A DNA stretch of 64,000 nt from Bdellovibrio bacteriovorus (GTDB lineage: Bacteria > Bdellovibrionota > Bdellovibrionia > Bdellovibrionales > Bdellovibrionaceae): contig NZ_LUKD01000001.1 in assembly GCF_001592745.1 (NCBI RefSeq), forward strand, positions 441,384 to 505,383, in the 5' to 3' direction. Position 1 is the stretch's first letter. Each line of letters starts with the position of its first letter. Under the pieces are notes generated by a model. The model searched no databases. It had not been told where the DNA came from and saw only the letters and a program-made list of their open reading frames with translations. Of the stretch, positions 25,067-34,322 are shown piece by piece. Both the position numbers and the translations under genes were made by a program.

Positions 25067-25474
25067 TTAAAGATGTCGGATTTCTGCAGGTTTATTAAAC
25101 CAGTTGTTATTCAAGCCATCAAAGTATGTCACCGGAGCATCAATCAGCTCTTGAGCATCGACATTATCCAGGCACGCCAGCGCAATGGACACAAAAGCGC
25201 CGCCGATTTCTTCGACATGCCCCCGACCAAACGGACGGCATCCACAGTTTTTGCAGAAAAGATGATGCCCGCTGAAAGTACCGAATTGATAGTCGGAAAG
25301 ACTTTCTTGGCCCGCAAGCAGTTCGAAGTTTTCCGGCTTGATGATGACACTCCAACTGCGCACTTTGCGACAATACGTGCAATTGCACCTTCCGGTCCCT
25401 TTGCTAAGATCTATTTTGGCTTTGATTTTGACTGATCCACAATGACAACTGCCGTGATAAGTTTTTTCTGCCAT
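25067..25474 (-). CDS. GFA-family zinc protein (glutathione-dependent formaldehyde-activating-like)
   Basis: Small enzyme of the GFA/CENP-V fold. Zinc Cys motifs are in the usual order: SCHCGSVK (about 10), CNCTYCRK (about 30) and FCKNCGCRPFG (about 75). Length, 135 aa, is normal. The family label refers to S-hydroxymethylglutathione formation, but most members are uncharacterised. AAAGGA lies before the ATG. It is divergent from a WYL regulator 89 bases away, which may control it. Confidence 0.88.
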   Translation of the reverse strand: MAEKTYHGSCHCGSVKIKAKIDLSKGTGRCNCTYCRKVRSWSVIIKPENFELLAGQESLSDYQFGTFSGHHLFCKNCGCRPFGRGHVEEIGGAFVSIALACLDNVDAQELIDAPVTYFDGLNNNWFNKPAEIRHL

Positions 25475-25563
25475 AGAAAAACGTCCTTTCCAAACTCTTT
25501 TAGTACTTTCAGTGTAGACTTAAATATGACAAAATATGGCATATTTGTTTTTAAAAGAAGAAT

Positions 25564-26301
25564 ATGGCGAAAAGCAGTTATCAAAGTAAAAAAGATCGAA
25601 TGGACCGCCTTTTAGGCCTTCTGAAGGCGGAGGACCACTCTACCAGTCTGGCACTTGCAAAAAAACTGCGAGTGAGTCACCGCACTTTAATGCGTGATCT
25701 GAAAGAGCTTACGGCCTCAGGGATACCCGTGGAAGCGGATCGTGGACGCGGTGGAGGAGTGCGTATCAATGCCCAATGGGGTTTAGGCCGTCTGCAACTG
25801 AACTACAAAGAATCTTTAGATCTGCTTTTGTCCTTAGCGATTGCGGAAAGATTTAATTCTCCGGTCCTGCTTTCCAATGTGAAGTCATTAAGAGATAAAG
25901 TGTTTCAATCCTTTCCTCAAGAACATCGTAAGAAACTACAGCTGATTCGTAAAAGAGTTCACATAACGGCTTACGCCGCCGAGAGTGTGCGTGTGACCTA
26001 TGATGAGGTTCCCGCTCACGTTCAAAACTCTTTGCATGAAGCTTTTTTTGAAATGCGACGCCTTAAGATTGCCTACTGTGATGAAAAGAAAAATATCACG
26101 GAACGTTTGATCGAACCCCACTATCTGCTGCTCAGTTTTCCCATCTGGTACGTCATGGCCTGGGATCATCTACGTCAGGATCTAAGAGCCTTCCGCGTGG
26201 ACCGGATTCAAAAAGCTTCTGTGCACGCGCAAGAGACGTTTGATATGCATCATCAGGACCTTTTCCAGAAAACCTTACAAAAATTTTCTGAAAGTCTGTG
26301 A
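25564..26301 (+). CDS. HTH/WYL-domain transcriptional regulator (YafY-like)
   Basis: A 245-aa regulator. The N-terminal helix-turn-helix (about 10-65) includes LALAKKLRVSHRTLMRDLKEL, and GRGGGVRI is the wing common to YafY/DeoR-like proteins. The C-terminal WYL domain (about 145-225) has FPIWYVMAWDH and LRAFRVDRI. WYL domains sense ligands such as nucleotides or DNA ends. It is divergent from the GFA enzyme, its most likely target (inference). Confidence 0.88.
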   Translation: MAKSSYQSKKDRMDRLLGLLKAEDHSTSLALAKKLRVSHRTLMRDLKELTASGIPVEADRGRGGGVRINAQWGLGRLQLNYKESLDLLLSLAIAERFNSPVLLSNVKSLRDKVFQSFPQEHRKKLQLIRKRVHITAYAAESVRVTYDEVPAHVQNSLHEAFFEMRRLKIAYCDEKKNITERLIEPHYLLLSFPIWYVMAWDHLRQDLRAFRVDRIQKASVHAQETFDMHHQDLFQKTLQKFSESL

Positions 26302-26430
26302 CTGCACACCAAACCTTGTAATTACACACGGGGCTTCATGATCTTAATCACGCACTCTCCTTTTTGATTCAATTCGAACGCTCTTTGCCGCAATCTTTGA
26401 GAAACGCCCGAGCTATCAAAAGGATTCGCC

Positions 26431-26811
26431 ATGGAAGATATGATTGAAGGATTGGAAGAAATGACCGAAGAAAAATCAAGTCTGTGGCCGTGGTTGATTG
26501 CCGGAGCCGCAGTCGGAGCGGCGTATGTCTATTTCACTCAAAGCGAATCCGGCAAAAGGATTACAGCTGACGCGAAGGAATATTTCCGCACCGGAACAAC
26601 CCGCGACGACCGCTTGCAAATGAAGGTGTTTTCGGAATTAAGCCAAATCCTGGGGCCGGGAAAAGAAATTCAAGTGCAGGTGGAAAAAGGCAGCATCACT
26701 TTAAGCGGGCCTATTTTGAGCGAAGCGCTTGAAGAAGTTCTAGTCTGCGCTAGACACATCCCGGGCGTTAAAAGCGTCATTAACAATCTTGAAATTCGCC
26801 AGCAGCACTGA
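26431..26811 (+). CDS. BON-domain membrane-anchored protein, 126 aa
   Basis: An acidic N-terminus is followed by one hydrophobic segment (about 20-37, LWPWLIAGAAVGAAYVYF) and a BON domain (about 60-125) ending with GVKSVINNLEIRQ, the family's usual closing strand. BON domains bind phospholipid or link envelope layers. AAGGA precedes the ATG. The anchor suggests the inner membrane. The gene converges on the LtaS-like gene. Confidence 0.82.
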   Translation: MEDMIEGLEEMTEEKSSLWPWLIAGAAVGAAYVYFTQSESGKRITADAKEYFRTGTTRDDRLQMKVFSELSQILGPGKEIQVQVEKGSITLSGPILSEALEEVLVCARHIPGVKSVINNLEIRQQH

Positions 26812-26841
26812 TTCGTGGCCGTCATCTTAAATGCTTCAGTA

Positions 26842-28791
26842 CTAGCGTGTAGGATAATAAAGCTTATTGTCCCACATACCTTCATTGAAATACTGAATAG
26901 TGGCTTTCAGCTTTTGCTCCAATGCAAGTTTGCGAGCCTGTTGATCAGCGCTGATTTCAGAGCCCTGCAGTTCTTTAACACCATCACGGTCTAATAAAGA
27001 ATACATCTGCGGCTCATTATGCCCTGGCGTCCAACGCAGGTAAAAGTCATTGGCAAAAAGAAGATAACGTCCATCAATAAAATTCACCGCCGACTTGTCC
27101 CCGTCCACGAACATCGAACTTCCTAAATAGTTCTTATCTTTTTCAGGAATGCCTAAAAAATCCAAAACTGTCGGAGGAATATCAATTTGCTGAACAATTT
27201 TTTCGGTATCCACTTGAGGAAATTTGAATGAAGGATGGTACAGGAAAAGAGGAATACGGTAGCTGCCCAGGTCATTTTCATACTCTTTACGATAGTGCAT
27301 GGACGTATGATCGGCCGTCACAATAAAAAGAGTGTCCTTGTACCAAGGTTTCTTAGCCGCTTCTTCAAAGAATTTTTTTAAAGCGAAGTCCGTGTAAGCA
27401 ACTGTTTTTAGAATCTCTATCGGCCCTTCAGGAAATTGATCCTTGTACTGCGCCGGAACTTTGAAAGGTTGGTGCGAAGAAAGTGTGAAAACCGAAGTCA
27501 TGAAAGGCTGAGGCACAGAGTCCAGTTGCACCAGCATCCATTGCAAAAAGGGCTCATCCCAAATCCCCCACACGCCATCGTCATCGGAAGGATTATTGTA
27601 TTCTTTTGAACCAAAGTATTTTTCCACACCTGCACTTTGCATAAAAGAGTCGAAATACATCGTACCGTTATGACCGCCGTGGAAGAAACTCGTCGAGTAG
27701 CCTTTTTGCGAAAGCAAAGTGCCCAAACCCAAAAAGTAATTGGAAGTGAAGTGTGAGGAGATAAAAGGCTCGCTCATCAAGGCTGGAATCCCCGCCATCA
27801 CCGCGCCCACACCTTCGATCGAACGACGACCGTTGGCATAGGCGTTTTTAAAGACCAAAGATTTTTCCATTAAAGAATCCATGAAGGGCGTATAGCTTTT
27901 GCCATTCACAGGGCCTAAGTACTCCTCCCCAAAACTTTCCAAAATAATCAAAACGATATTCTGAGGTTTTGGCGAACGAAGTCCTTCCAATTTTGAACCG
28001 ACGTAAGCACCATTTAAGTGTCTTAACATGTCGTCTTTATTTTCAAAGTACTTTTCCTGTTTAAGCCCTTGGGCGCCGTAACTTTTAATAAACGTAAAAG
28101 ACGAATTTAAAACGAGATTATTTAATAACGGCGCTGAAAACACATTGGCACTGACAAAATTCACAGGCTTACTTTGCAAACCTCCGCGAATTCCTATGAC
28201 CGAAATCACAATCGCTACGAACGACAAGAAGGCGTGCGATAGCCAATACCCCAGCGGCTTTTTTCTTTGCCCTGTCCAGTAAACGCCTTTTTGCTCTTTA
28301 AAACTAAGACGGAAGATCGCGAAAACAAATAACACCACCAAAGCGGTGTTGATCAGAAATAAAATCCAATAACTGGAAATAAAATTCCAGATCTTCCCCT
28401 GCAACTCGCCCATAATAAAAAGGCTGTCATAAGTAAAGCGGCGGCCCACGAAATTAATAAACTCCGTATCGCCCAGATTTAAAATAAAAAGAGGGATCTG
28501 CAGGACCGTGAAACCCAAAGCCAAAAGCCACTGCCACCCTTTTTGCCAGCTGCGAGGCCACGGAACCATGGCGGCTAAAATCAAAGGGGCGGAAAGGCTT
28601 AAGACCGCCGAAATATCAAAGCGCAGACCGACAATGAAGGACCACAGAATGTCTGAAACTGCCTTGGATTTAAAAAGGCTCCAATTCCATAGCAGAAACT
28701 CTACGCGTGCGAAGAAATAAAAAAGCAGGGCTAAGAGCGCTAAAGCAAAGACTTTTAGCAGCCGTGACGTCGGTCCAAACATATCGCCCAT
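26842..28791 (-). CDS. LtaS-family sulfatase-fold membrane phosphotransferase
   Basis: Five N-terminal hydrophobic helices (about 1-220) and a large periplasmic sulfatase-fold domain, as in lipoteichoic acid synthase or OpgB-type phosphoglycerol transferases. Metal-site motifs: LIILESFGEEYLG, NGRRSIEGVGAVMAG (the nucleophile position is Ser, where LtaS has Thr) and VTADHTSMHY. Length about 649 aa. Gram-negative members add phosphoglycerol or phosphoethanolamine to glycans or lipids; the acceptor is unknown. The start is uncertain: ATG at 28791 (used), ATG at 28782 or TTG at 28818. Confidence 0.87.
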   Translation of the reverse strand: MGDMFGPTSRLLKVFALALLALLFYFFARVEFLLWNWSLFKSKAVSDILWSFIVGLRFDISAVLSLSAPLILAAMVPWPRSWQKGWQWLLALGFTVLQIPLFILNLGDTEFINFVGRRFTYDSLFIMGELQGKIWNFISSYWILFLINTALVVLFVFAIFRLSFKEQKGVYWTGQRKKPLGYWLSHAFLSFVAIVISVIGIRGGLQSKPVNFVSANVFSAPLLNNLVLNSSFTFIKSYGAQGLKQEKYFENKDDMLRHLNGAYVGSKLEGLRSPKPQNIVLIILESFGEEYLGPVNGKSYTPFMDSLMEKSLVFKNAYANGRRSIEGVGAVMAGIPALMSEPFISSHFTSNYFLGLGTLLSQKGYSTSFFHGGHNGTMYFDSFMQSAGVEKYFGSKEYNNPSDDDGVWGIWDEPFLQWMLVQLDSVPQPFMTSVFTLSSHQPFKVPAQYKDQFPEGPIEILKTVAYTDFALKKFFEEAAKKPWYKDTLFIVTADHTSMHYRKEYENDLGSYRIPLFLYHPSFKFPQVDTEKIVQQIDIPPTVLDFLGIPEKDKNYLGSSMFVDGDKSAVNFIDGRYLLFANDFYLRWTPGHNEPQMYSLLDRDGVKELQGSEISADQQARKLALEQKLKATIQYFNEGMWDNKLYYPTR

Positions 28792-28856
28792 AGTACATCG
28801 ACCGCCCGTGTCATTCAAGTGGACTTAGCTCTGTGCCTCTGCTACTTTCCCCCTCT

Positions 28857-29084
28857 ATGACACCAGAACAAATGAAAGAAAGATTAGAATCTCACTACCA
28901 AGGCGCGAAGATCGAAGTTTACGATCTTACAGGCACTCAAGATCACTATGAGGTGTTCGTGGAAAGCCCTGTGTTCGCGGGGATGACTCGCATTCAACAG
29001 CATCAGCATGTGATGGCTTGCTTTGGTCCAGAATTAAAGACTGGCGAGGTTCACGCACTCTCAATCAAGACTAAGATTAAGTAA
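28857..29084 (+). CDS. bolA: BolA-family protein
   Basis: A 75-aa BolA/IbaG-like protein. It has the class II KH-like pattern: MTPEQMKERLESHYQGAKIE, DHYEVFVESPVFAGMTRIQQHQHVMAC (positions 28942-29021) and HALSIKTK. BolA partners with monothiol glutaredoxin in iron-sulfur trafficking. The glutaredoxin gene follows after 20 bases, strong support for that role. I start at the ATG at 28857; an in-frame GTG at 28833 would add a non-conserved leader. Confidence 0.88.
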   Translation: MTPEQMKERLESHYQGAKIEVYDLTGTQDHYEVFVESPVFAGMTRIQQHQHVMACFGPELKTGEVHALSIKTKIK

Positions 29085-29104
29085 GTTTTTTAAAAGAGGT
29101 TCCC

Positions 29105-29407
29105 ATGACAACTCATGAAAGAATTGATTCCATTCTAAATCAAAACAAAATCGTGCTTTTCATGAAAGGCACTCAACAATTCCCTATGTGCGGTTTTTCT
29201 GCACGTGCTTGCGCGATCTTGCAAGACATCGGCGTTCAATTCCATGACGTGAATGTTCTTGAAGACGAAGAAATCCGTTCAGGTATCAAAGAATACGGCA
29301 ACTGGCCGACAATTCCGCAACTTTACATCAACAAACAATTGGTGGGCGGAAGCGATATCATGATGGAAATGTACCAATCTGGAGAGCTGCAAGAGCTTCT
29401 AAAATAA
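29105..29407 (+). CDS. grxD: Monothiol glutaredoxin (Grx4 type)
   Basis: A 100-aa CGFS glutaredoxin that carries or transfers a [2Fe-2S] cluster with BolA. The active site is CGFS at residues 29-32 (FPMCGFSARAC), and the family motifs KGTQQFP, GNWPTIPQLYI and VGGSDIMMEMYQ follow. It has no N-terminal thioredoxin domain, so it is a single-domain form. It lies between bolA and a DUF2892 gene, all in one direction. Confidence 0.95.
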   Translation: MTTHERIDSILNQNKIVLFMKGTQQFPMCGFSARACAILQDIGVQFHDVNVLEDEEIRSGIKEYGNWPTIPQLYINKQLVGGSDIMMEMYQSGELQELLK

Positions 29408-29408
29408 C

Positions 29409-29618
29409 ATGAGATGTAATGTTGCCGTTTGGGACCGCATTTTAAGGTTTGTTATTGGCGTATTCTTAACTGCGTACGCCATCGCCGGCGGTCCCTTTTG
29501 GGCTTACATCGGTTTGTATGGCCTCATCACCGCTGCTTGGGGCTTGTGTCCTGTCTACGCCTTCTTTAGAATAAGAACTCTGAAAGATTATCATCGCGCG
29601 ATTCCTGACGAAGAATAG
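29409..29618 (+). CDS. DUF2892 (YgaP-like) membrane protein, 69 aa
   Basis: A small protein starting one base after the grxD stop. RCNVAVWDRILRFVIGV and the two hydrophobic helices up to AAWGLCPVYAFF match the DUF2892/YgaP inner-membrane domain. The Cys in GLCP is typical. It is often found near rhodanese or redox genes, which fits this setting. Function not established. Confidence 0.82.
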   Translation: MRCNVAVWDRILRFVIGVFLTAYAIAGGPFWAYIGLYGLITAAWGLCPVYAFFRIRTLKDYHRAIPDEE

Positions 29619-29626
29619 GATGTTGT

Positions 29627-31009
29627 ATGTCCACGGCCCTCATCGAACTTGAAAGTTTTTTGCAAAAAGACCAAATCAAAACCGACGAGGAAAGCCTCAA
29701 ATACTGGGGTAAGGACTGGACGACTTATTTCGACATCAAAGCCACTGCGATTGTTTTTCCTCGCAGCACCGACGATGTTGTAGCTATTGTAAAGTGGGCC
29801 CGCAAAAACAAAGTCGCTCTGGTCCCTTCTGGCGGACGTACAGGTCTTTCAGGATCTGCTGTGGCTTCTCAAGGTGAAGTCGTTGTCTCTTTTGACCAAA
29901 TGAACAAAATCAAAGAGTTCAGTTCAGTGGATCAATCTGTTGTGATCGAACCCGGTGTTGTCACTGAAGCTTTACAAGAGTTCGCTCACTCTAAAAATCT
30001 TTTCTATCCCGTTGATTTTGCGGCGACAGGTTCGTCGCAAATGGGCGGCAATATCGCAACCAACGCGGGCGGCATCAAAGTCGTTCGTTATGGTTTGACT
30101 CGCGAGTGGATCATCGGACTGAAAGTGGTGACGGGTTCTGGTGAGGTTCTTGAACTGAATAATGGCCTCGTTAAGAATGCCACAGGCTACGATCTTCGCC
30201 ACTTGTTCATCGGTTCTGAAGGAACTTTAGGTTTTATCGTTGAAGCGACAATCCGTTTGGCTCCTGCGCCCCCACCTATGAAGGTGTTGGTGATGGCCGT
30301 CAGTGGTCTTGATGCCGTTATGAAAGTCTTTGCGGAATTTAAAACCAAGACTTCACTAGTAGCGTTTGAAATGTTCTCGGACAAAGCTTTGAACAAGGTT
30401 TTAGAAAACACCGGCCTGCCGGCTCCGCTAGAAACCAAAGCTTCTTTTTATGTGTTAGCTGAAGTGGAAGCTCGCAACGAGCAAGATGAAGAACATGCTT
30501 TGGGCGTTTTTGAAAAATGCTTAGAAGAAGGTTGGGTGATTGACGGAGTCATCAGTCAATCCGACGTTCAAGCGGCGACCTTTTGGCGCTACCGTGAAGA
30601 CATCTCTGAGTCTTTGGCAAAGTATTCTCCCTACAAGAATGATATCGCCGTCACAATTTCAAAAGTGCCACCGTTCATGGATGACTTAGACAAAGTTTTG
30701 GCGCAAGCCTACCCCACTTGGGAAGTCGTGTGGTTTGGTCACATCGGTGACGGTAACTTGCACATCAATATTTTGCGTCCTGCGGGAATGACAAAAGAAG
30801 AGTTCGTGAAAGAGTGCCGCAAAGTCGACATCATGGTTTTTGAGACGGTAAAAAAGTATAAGGGATCCATTTCTGCTGAACACGGTGTCGGTATGACAAA
30901 ACGATCTTTCCTTTCTTACACCCGCTCTGAAGCCGAGATTGAAATCATGCGATCAATCAAAAAAGTGTTTGATCCCGACATGATTATGAATCCGGGAAAA
31001 GTCATATAA
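29627..31009 (+). CDS. FAD-binding 2-hydroxyacid dehydrogenase (GlcD/D2HGDH-like)
   Basis: FAD-linked oxidoreductase that should oxidise D-lactate, glycolate or D-2-hydroxyglutarate. The FAD_binding_4 domain has PSGGRTGLSGSAVAS (about 65-80) and GGNIATNAGGIKVVRYG (about 140-156). The C-terminal FAD-oxidase domain has the metal/substrate sites WFGHIGDGNLHIN and ISAEHGVGMTKRSFL. Length, 460 aa, is normal. It starts 8 bases after the DUF2892 gene and is likely in the same operon. In this context it could serve serine synthesis (recycling 2-hydroxyglutarate from SerA, encoded nearby), but that is inference. Confidence 0.9.
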   Translation: MSTALIELESFLQKDQIKTDEESLKYWGKDWTTYFDIKATAIVFPRSTDDVVAIVKWARKNKVALVPSGGRTGLSGSAVASQGEVVVSFDQMNKIKEFSSVDQSVVIEPGVVTEALQEFAHSKNLFYPVDFAATGSSQMGGNIATNAGGIKVVRYGLTREWIIGLKVVTGSGEVLELNNGLVKNATGYDLRHLFIGSEGTLGFIVEATIRLAPAPPPMKVLVMAVSGLDAVMKVFAEFKTKTSLVAFEMFSDKALNKVLENTGLPAPLETKASFYVLAEVEARNEQDEEHALGVFEKCLEEGWVIDGVISQSDVQAATFWRYREDISESLAKYSPYKNDIAVTISKVPPFMDDLDKVLAQAYPTWEVVWFGHIGDGNLHINILRPAGMTKEEFVKECRKVDIMVFETVKKYKGSISAEHGVGMTKRSFLSYTRSEAEIEIMRSIKKVFDPDMIMNPGKVI

Positions 31010-31025
31010 GATAAGAATAAGCTCA

Positions 31026-31090
31026 CATCCCCGGGGGTAAACAACGTCTCAACAACGGACGAAAGACGTTGCCGCGGATGAAGATGGAGC
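31026..31090. other. Possible structured RNA or DNA element
   Basis: Between the FAD dehydrogenase and the NHL lipoprotein. CATCC (31026-31030) can pair with GGATG (31086-31090), and CAACGTCT (31042-31049) with AGACGTTG (31074-31081), giving a two-part stem with an internal loop and a 24-base apical loop. No T run follows, so it is not a plain terminator. I recognise no riboswitch class. Confidence 0.4.
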
Positions 31091-31182
31091 AACTATCACG
31101 ACATTGCATAGTTTTACTTCGAGAAATTTTCTGAATATTCCGAATAGCTTCCTAGGGCTAAGAACCTTGTTAGGAATTATTC

Positions 31183-32958
31183 ATGAGAACTCTACGGTAC
31201 GTTACTTTATGCTTGGGACTATCGCTGATCCTTGTCGGCTGTTCAATCAACACCGCTCTTTTCGGAAGTTCAAAATCAAAAGGGTCTTCTTCGGGCGGCG
31301 ACAACTTGCAAGCAGTCAAAGGCAACTTCCCTTTGATGACACCGTTCACCGGACAATTTAAAAATTATCTGCGAGCCGCACCCAACAAGAAATTCGTGTT
31401 CGCTAATGCCTTTAATGACATTTATGTCGTCTCTGAATCAGGCACTTATTTAAAAAGTTTTACTCCCGCAGATACTTTCAGCGTTAATGGTCTGACCGTT
31501 GACAGCAGCGGAAACATTTACATCGCGGGTGCTGCTGCTTCTCCAAATGAAAACACCCACCGATTTATTCGAAAATACGATATTAACGGCACCTACTTGG
31601 GTGAAATTGTAACCTATGGAGATGAAGATCCCGGCGCTGGAGTTTATGTGCCACTTCCTACGCAACCCCGCATTGGGGCCGACGGTTCCATCTATGTGGC
31701 ATTCAACGCTGAAATTCGTAAATACAATTCAGCGGGTGTACACCAACTGACTTTCGGTACGGGAACTCAAGCCGCCAATGACGGTGAGATCAATGGAGCT
31801 CCGGTCTTCACTGTGAACAGCGATGGAAGTATTTATGTGGCTGACATGTGGTCAGACCGGGTGCAGCTTTTTAATGCCGATGGTACTTTCAACTCTAAAT
31901 TCACTTGGCCACGACAAATTGCTATGTCGATGCTAGAAGACCTTCAAAAAAATGCCGACGGAAACTTTCTTCTTACCGAGCGTATGGGCAGCGATGCTCG
32001 CATCACATTTTTTGATCCGACAGGGGCTCTTCTTTTTTCACTCAATGGTTCCGAAGGTGGAGGCGCTGCATGGGGAACGAGTGACCTCACGACAGCCACT
32101 GTTTCGGAAAACCGTCTTTATGTCGGCTATCGCGAGACCGTGTATGTTTTTAATGCCTCCACGGGAGCTTACGTAAAAGACTACCTTCCGGGAATGAAAA
32201 ACCCAACCAGCGTTCTGCAAGCTAAGAACGGTCATTTCTATGTGGGAACCGATAAGGGCGTTGAGCAGTTTAATGCCAAGGGCGACTGGCAAAGAACTTT
32301 CGAGCCCGTGGCTCAGATCACTGCTCTTGCAGTGACTAGCAGTAACGTCCTTGTTGTTGCAAACGCCTCTACTCCGACGACTCTTAATAAGTACGATCTT
32401 GATGGAAATCTTTTAGGTACCGTCGTTGTGCCAGCCCTTGCGGCTCCGTACAGTATGTCTGTGGATGCCAACGACAATATTTACATCGCCGATCTTGGCG
32501 GCGGTGGCTTGCAGGTTCTATCAACGGCATTAGGCACAGCCTCTGCTTTTCCTGGAGCGATTGGAGTTCCCTCAGGCGTCCACTGCGCCAAAGATGGAAG
32601 TATTTTGGTACTGGATTTTGACGGTACTAAATCCATCCCCAAAAGATTCAGTGCTGCGGGAGCTCTGCTAGATACGTTCGATGCCGCCGGTGCCGACGTC
32701 GATGTAGGAACTGCCTTAGGCATCACTCAAATCGGCAATGGCCGCGTTTATATTGCAGGCACTATCAAAAACAAAATCTACGAGTATGAAGCTGATGGGA
32801 CCTACGTCACGAATTTCGGCAGTGCAGGTACGCAATTAAATCAATTCAACCAACCCTGGAGCATTTTTGCCGATGCCTTCGGAAGTCTTTTTGTCGTGGA
32901 TAAAAGTAACGATGCCGTCAAAAAATTCAAACCGGACGGCACCCTGCTTTACGAATAA
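31183..32958 (+). CDS. NHL-repeat beta-propeller lipoprotein
   Basis: A 591-aa exported lipoprotein: signal ending ILVGC (Cys about 20), then a Ser/Gly/Lys linker. The rest is built of NHL-like repeats, for example GLTVDSSGNIYIAGAA, VNSDGSIYVADMWSDRVQLF, SVDANDNIYIADLGG and IFADAFGSLFVVDKSNDAVKKF. These form one or two six-bladed propellers. There is no enzymatic motif, so binding or scaffolding is likely. It is a second propeller lipoprotein in this window, unrelated in repeat type to the Asp-box one. Confidence 0.82.
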   Translation: MRTLRYVTLCLGLSLILVGCSINTALFGSSKSKGSSSGGDNLQAVKGNFPLMTPFTGQFKNYLRAAPNKKFVFANAFNDIYVVSESGTYLKSFTPADTFSVNGLTVDSSGNIYIAGAAASPNENTHRFIRKYDINGTYLGEIVTYGDEDPGAGVYVPLPTQPRIGADGSIYVAFNAEIRKYNSAGVHQLTFGTGTQAANDGEINGAPVFTVNSDGSIYVADMWSDRVQLFNADGTFNSKFTWPRQIAMSMLEDLQKNADGNFLLTERMGSDARITFFDPTGALLFSLNGSEGGGAAWGTSDLTTATVSENRLYVGYRETVYVFNASTGAYVKDYLPGMKNPTSVLQAKNGHFYVGTDKGVEQFNAKGDWQRTFEPVAQITALAVTSSNVLVVANASTPTTLNKYDLDGNLLGTVVVPALAAPYSMSVDANDNIYIADLGGGGLQVLSTALGTASAFPGAIGVPSGVHCAKDGSILVLDFDGTKSIPKRFSAAGALLDTFDAAGADVDVGTALGITQIGNGRVYIAGTIKNKIYEYEADGTYVTNFGSAGTQLNQFNQPWSIFADAFGSLFVVDKSNDAVKKFKPDGTLLYE

Positions 32959-32979
32959 AAAACATCTTTGCAGTCGGTC

Positions 32980-34185
32980 TTAGTAAACGACACGCGTGCG
33001 GATAGAACGTGATAGCTTACCAATGTCGGCTGCGAGCGCTTGAGCTTGCGCCGAATGAACGTCCATGACCAGATAACCGATTTTTTCGTCCGTCGACAGG
33101 TACTGGCCTTCGATATTGGCGCCAGCTCTAGAAATCAAACCATTGATTTCACCCAACACACCCGGTTCGTTCTTATGAACATTCAAAATACGCGATGTTC
33201 CCTGCTTCACCGGCAGATCCACATTCGGAAAATTCACTGCTCCAGACGAGGATCCAATTTTCAAATAGCGACGGAAACTTTCTGCGACTTCCATGCCGAT
33301 GGCATATTGAGCTTCTTCTGTACTACCGCCAATGTGCGGAGTCAAAATCACATTCGGAATTCCTTGAAGTGGAGATTTAAATTTCTCTTTATTAGAGGCA
33401 GGCTCTTCAGGGAACACGTCGATCGCGCAACCGGCAATGTGCTTTGATTTAAGCGCCTCAACCAGAGCTTCGATCACCACCACCGTACCACGGCTGGCAT
33501 TGATCAGGTGACTTCCTTTTTTCATCATCGCTAGTTCCTTAGCGCCGATCATGTCTTTGGTTTCTGAAGTTTCTGGAACGTGCAAAGTCACAAAATCGGA
33601 GACTTTCAATAATTCTTCCAAAGAAGATTTAGCAACAGCATTCCCCAAAGGAAGTTTTTTAATCACATCATAAAATACGACTTTTAGGCCCATCGATTCC
33701 GCAAGAATACTGACCTGGCTTCCGATATGACCATAACCGACAATGCCCAAGGTTTTACCGCGCACTTCGCGAGAGCCTTCAGCCGATTTCACCCACTCGC
33801 CAACATGGGCCTTCGTGTTTCTGTCACCCAATTGGCGGGACAAAGAAATCATTTCAGCGATAACCAATTCTGCGACCGATCTTGTGTTGGAGTGAGGGGC
33901 ATTGAAAACAGGAACCCCAGACTCTCGCGCAGTCATTAAGTCGACCTGATTTGTACCAATGCAAAAGCAGCCAATCGTTGTTAGGTGAGGATTGCTCTTT
34001 AGAACATTGGCGGTGATTTCTGTTTTTGAGCGAATGCCTAAAACGTCGTAGTTAGGAAGAATCTTCAGTAATTCTTCTTCAGAAGGTGCATGCGGGATCA
34101 GGTCCACTTTGTACCCTTCAGAAATCAAAGTTTGCTGCGCTACTGGATGGATGTTTTCAACAAGAAGAATTCTAAGAGCGCTCAC
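32980..34185 (-). CDS. serA: D-3-phosphoglycerate dehydrogenase
   Basis: First step of serine biosynthesis: 3-phosphoglycerate to 3-phosphohydroxypyruvate with NAD+. The Rossmann motif is GIVGYGHIGSQ (about 150-160), the catalytic region includes LINASRGTVV and TPHIGGSTEEAQ, and the C-terminal ACT domain (about 330-401) includes VHKNEPGVLGEINGL, where serine feedback normally acts. Length about 401 aa, the E. coli-like class. The start is best placed at the GTG at 34185, 5 bases after GGAGG (34191-34195). The GTG at 34189-34191 overlaps that site and cannot use it. Confidence 0.93.
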   Translation of the reverse strand: MSALRILLVENIHPVAQQTLISEGYKVDLIPHAPSEEELLKILPNYDVLGIRSKTEITANVLKSNPHLTTIGCFCIGTNQVDLMTARESGVPVFNAPHSNTRSVAELVIAEMISLSRQLGDRNTKAHVGEWVKSAEGSREVRGKTLGIVGYGHIGSQVSILAESMGLKVVFYDVIKKLPLGNAVAKSSLEELLKVSDFVTLHVPETSETKDMIGAKELAMMKKGSHLINASRGTVVVIEALVEALKSKHIAGCAIDVFPEEPASNKEKFKSPLQGIPNVILTPHIGGSTEEAQYAIGMEVAESFRRYLKIGSSSGAVNFPNVDLPVKQGTSRILNVHKNEPGVLGEINGLISRAGANIEGQYLSTDEKIGYLVMDVHSAQAQALAADIGKLSRSIRTRVVY

Positions 34186-34322
34186 TCGCACCTCCGCTAG
34201 AATTAGTTTAATCCGACGGCCTTATAAGTCATTTCAAAAATGAACGCTTGCCAGAGAGAGTCCTGCTGACGAAGTGCGCAAAGTATAGTCAAAGTCATAT
34301 TCCCAAGAGAGACTAAATACCT

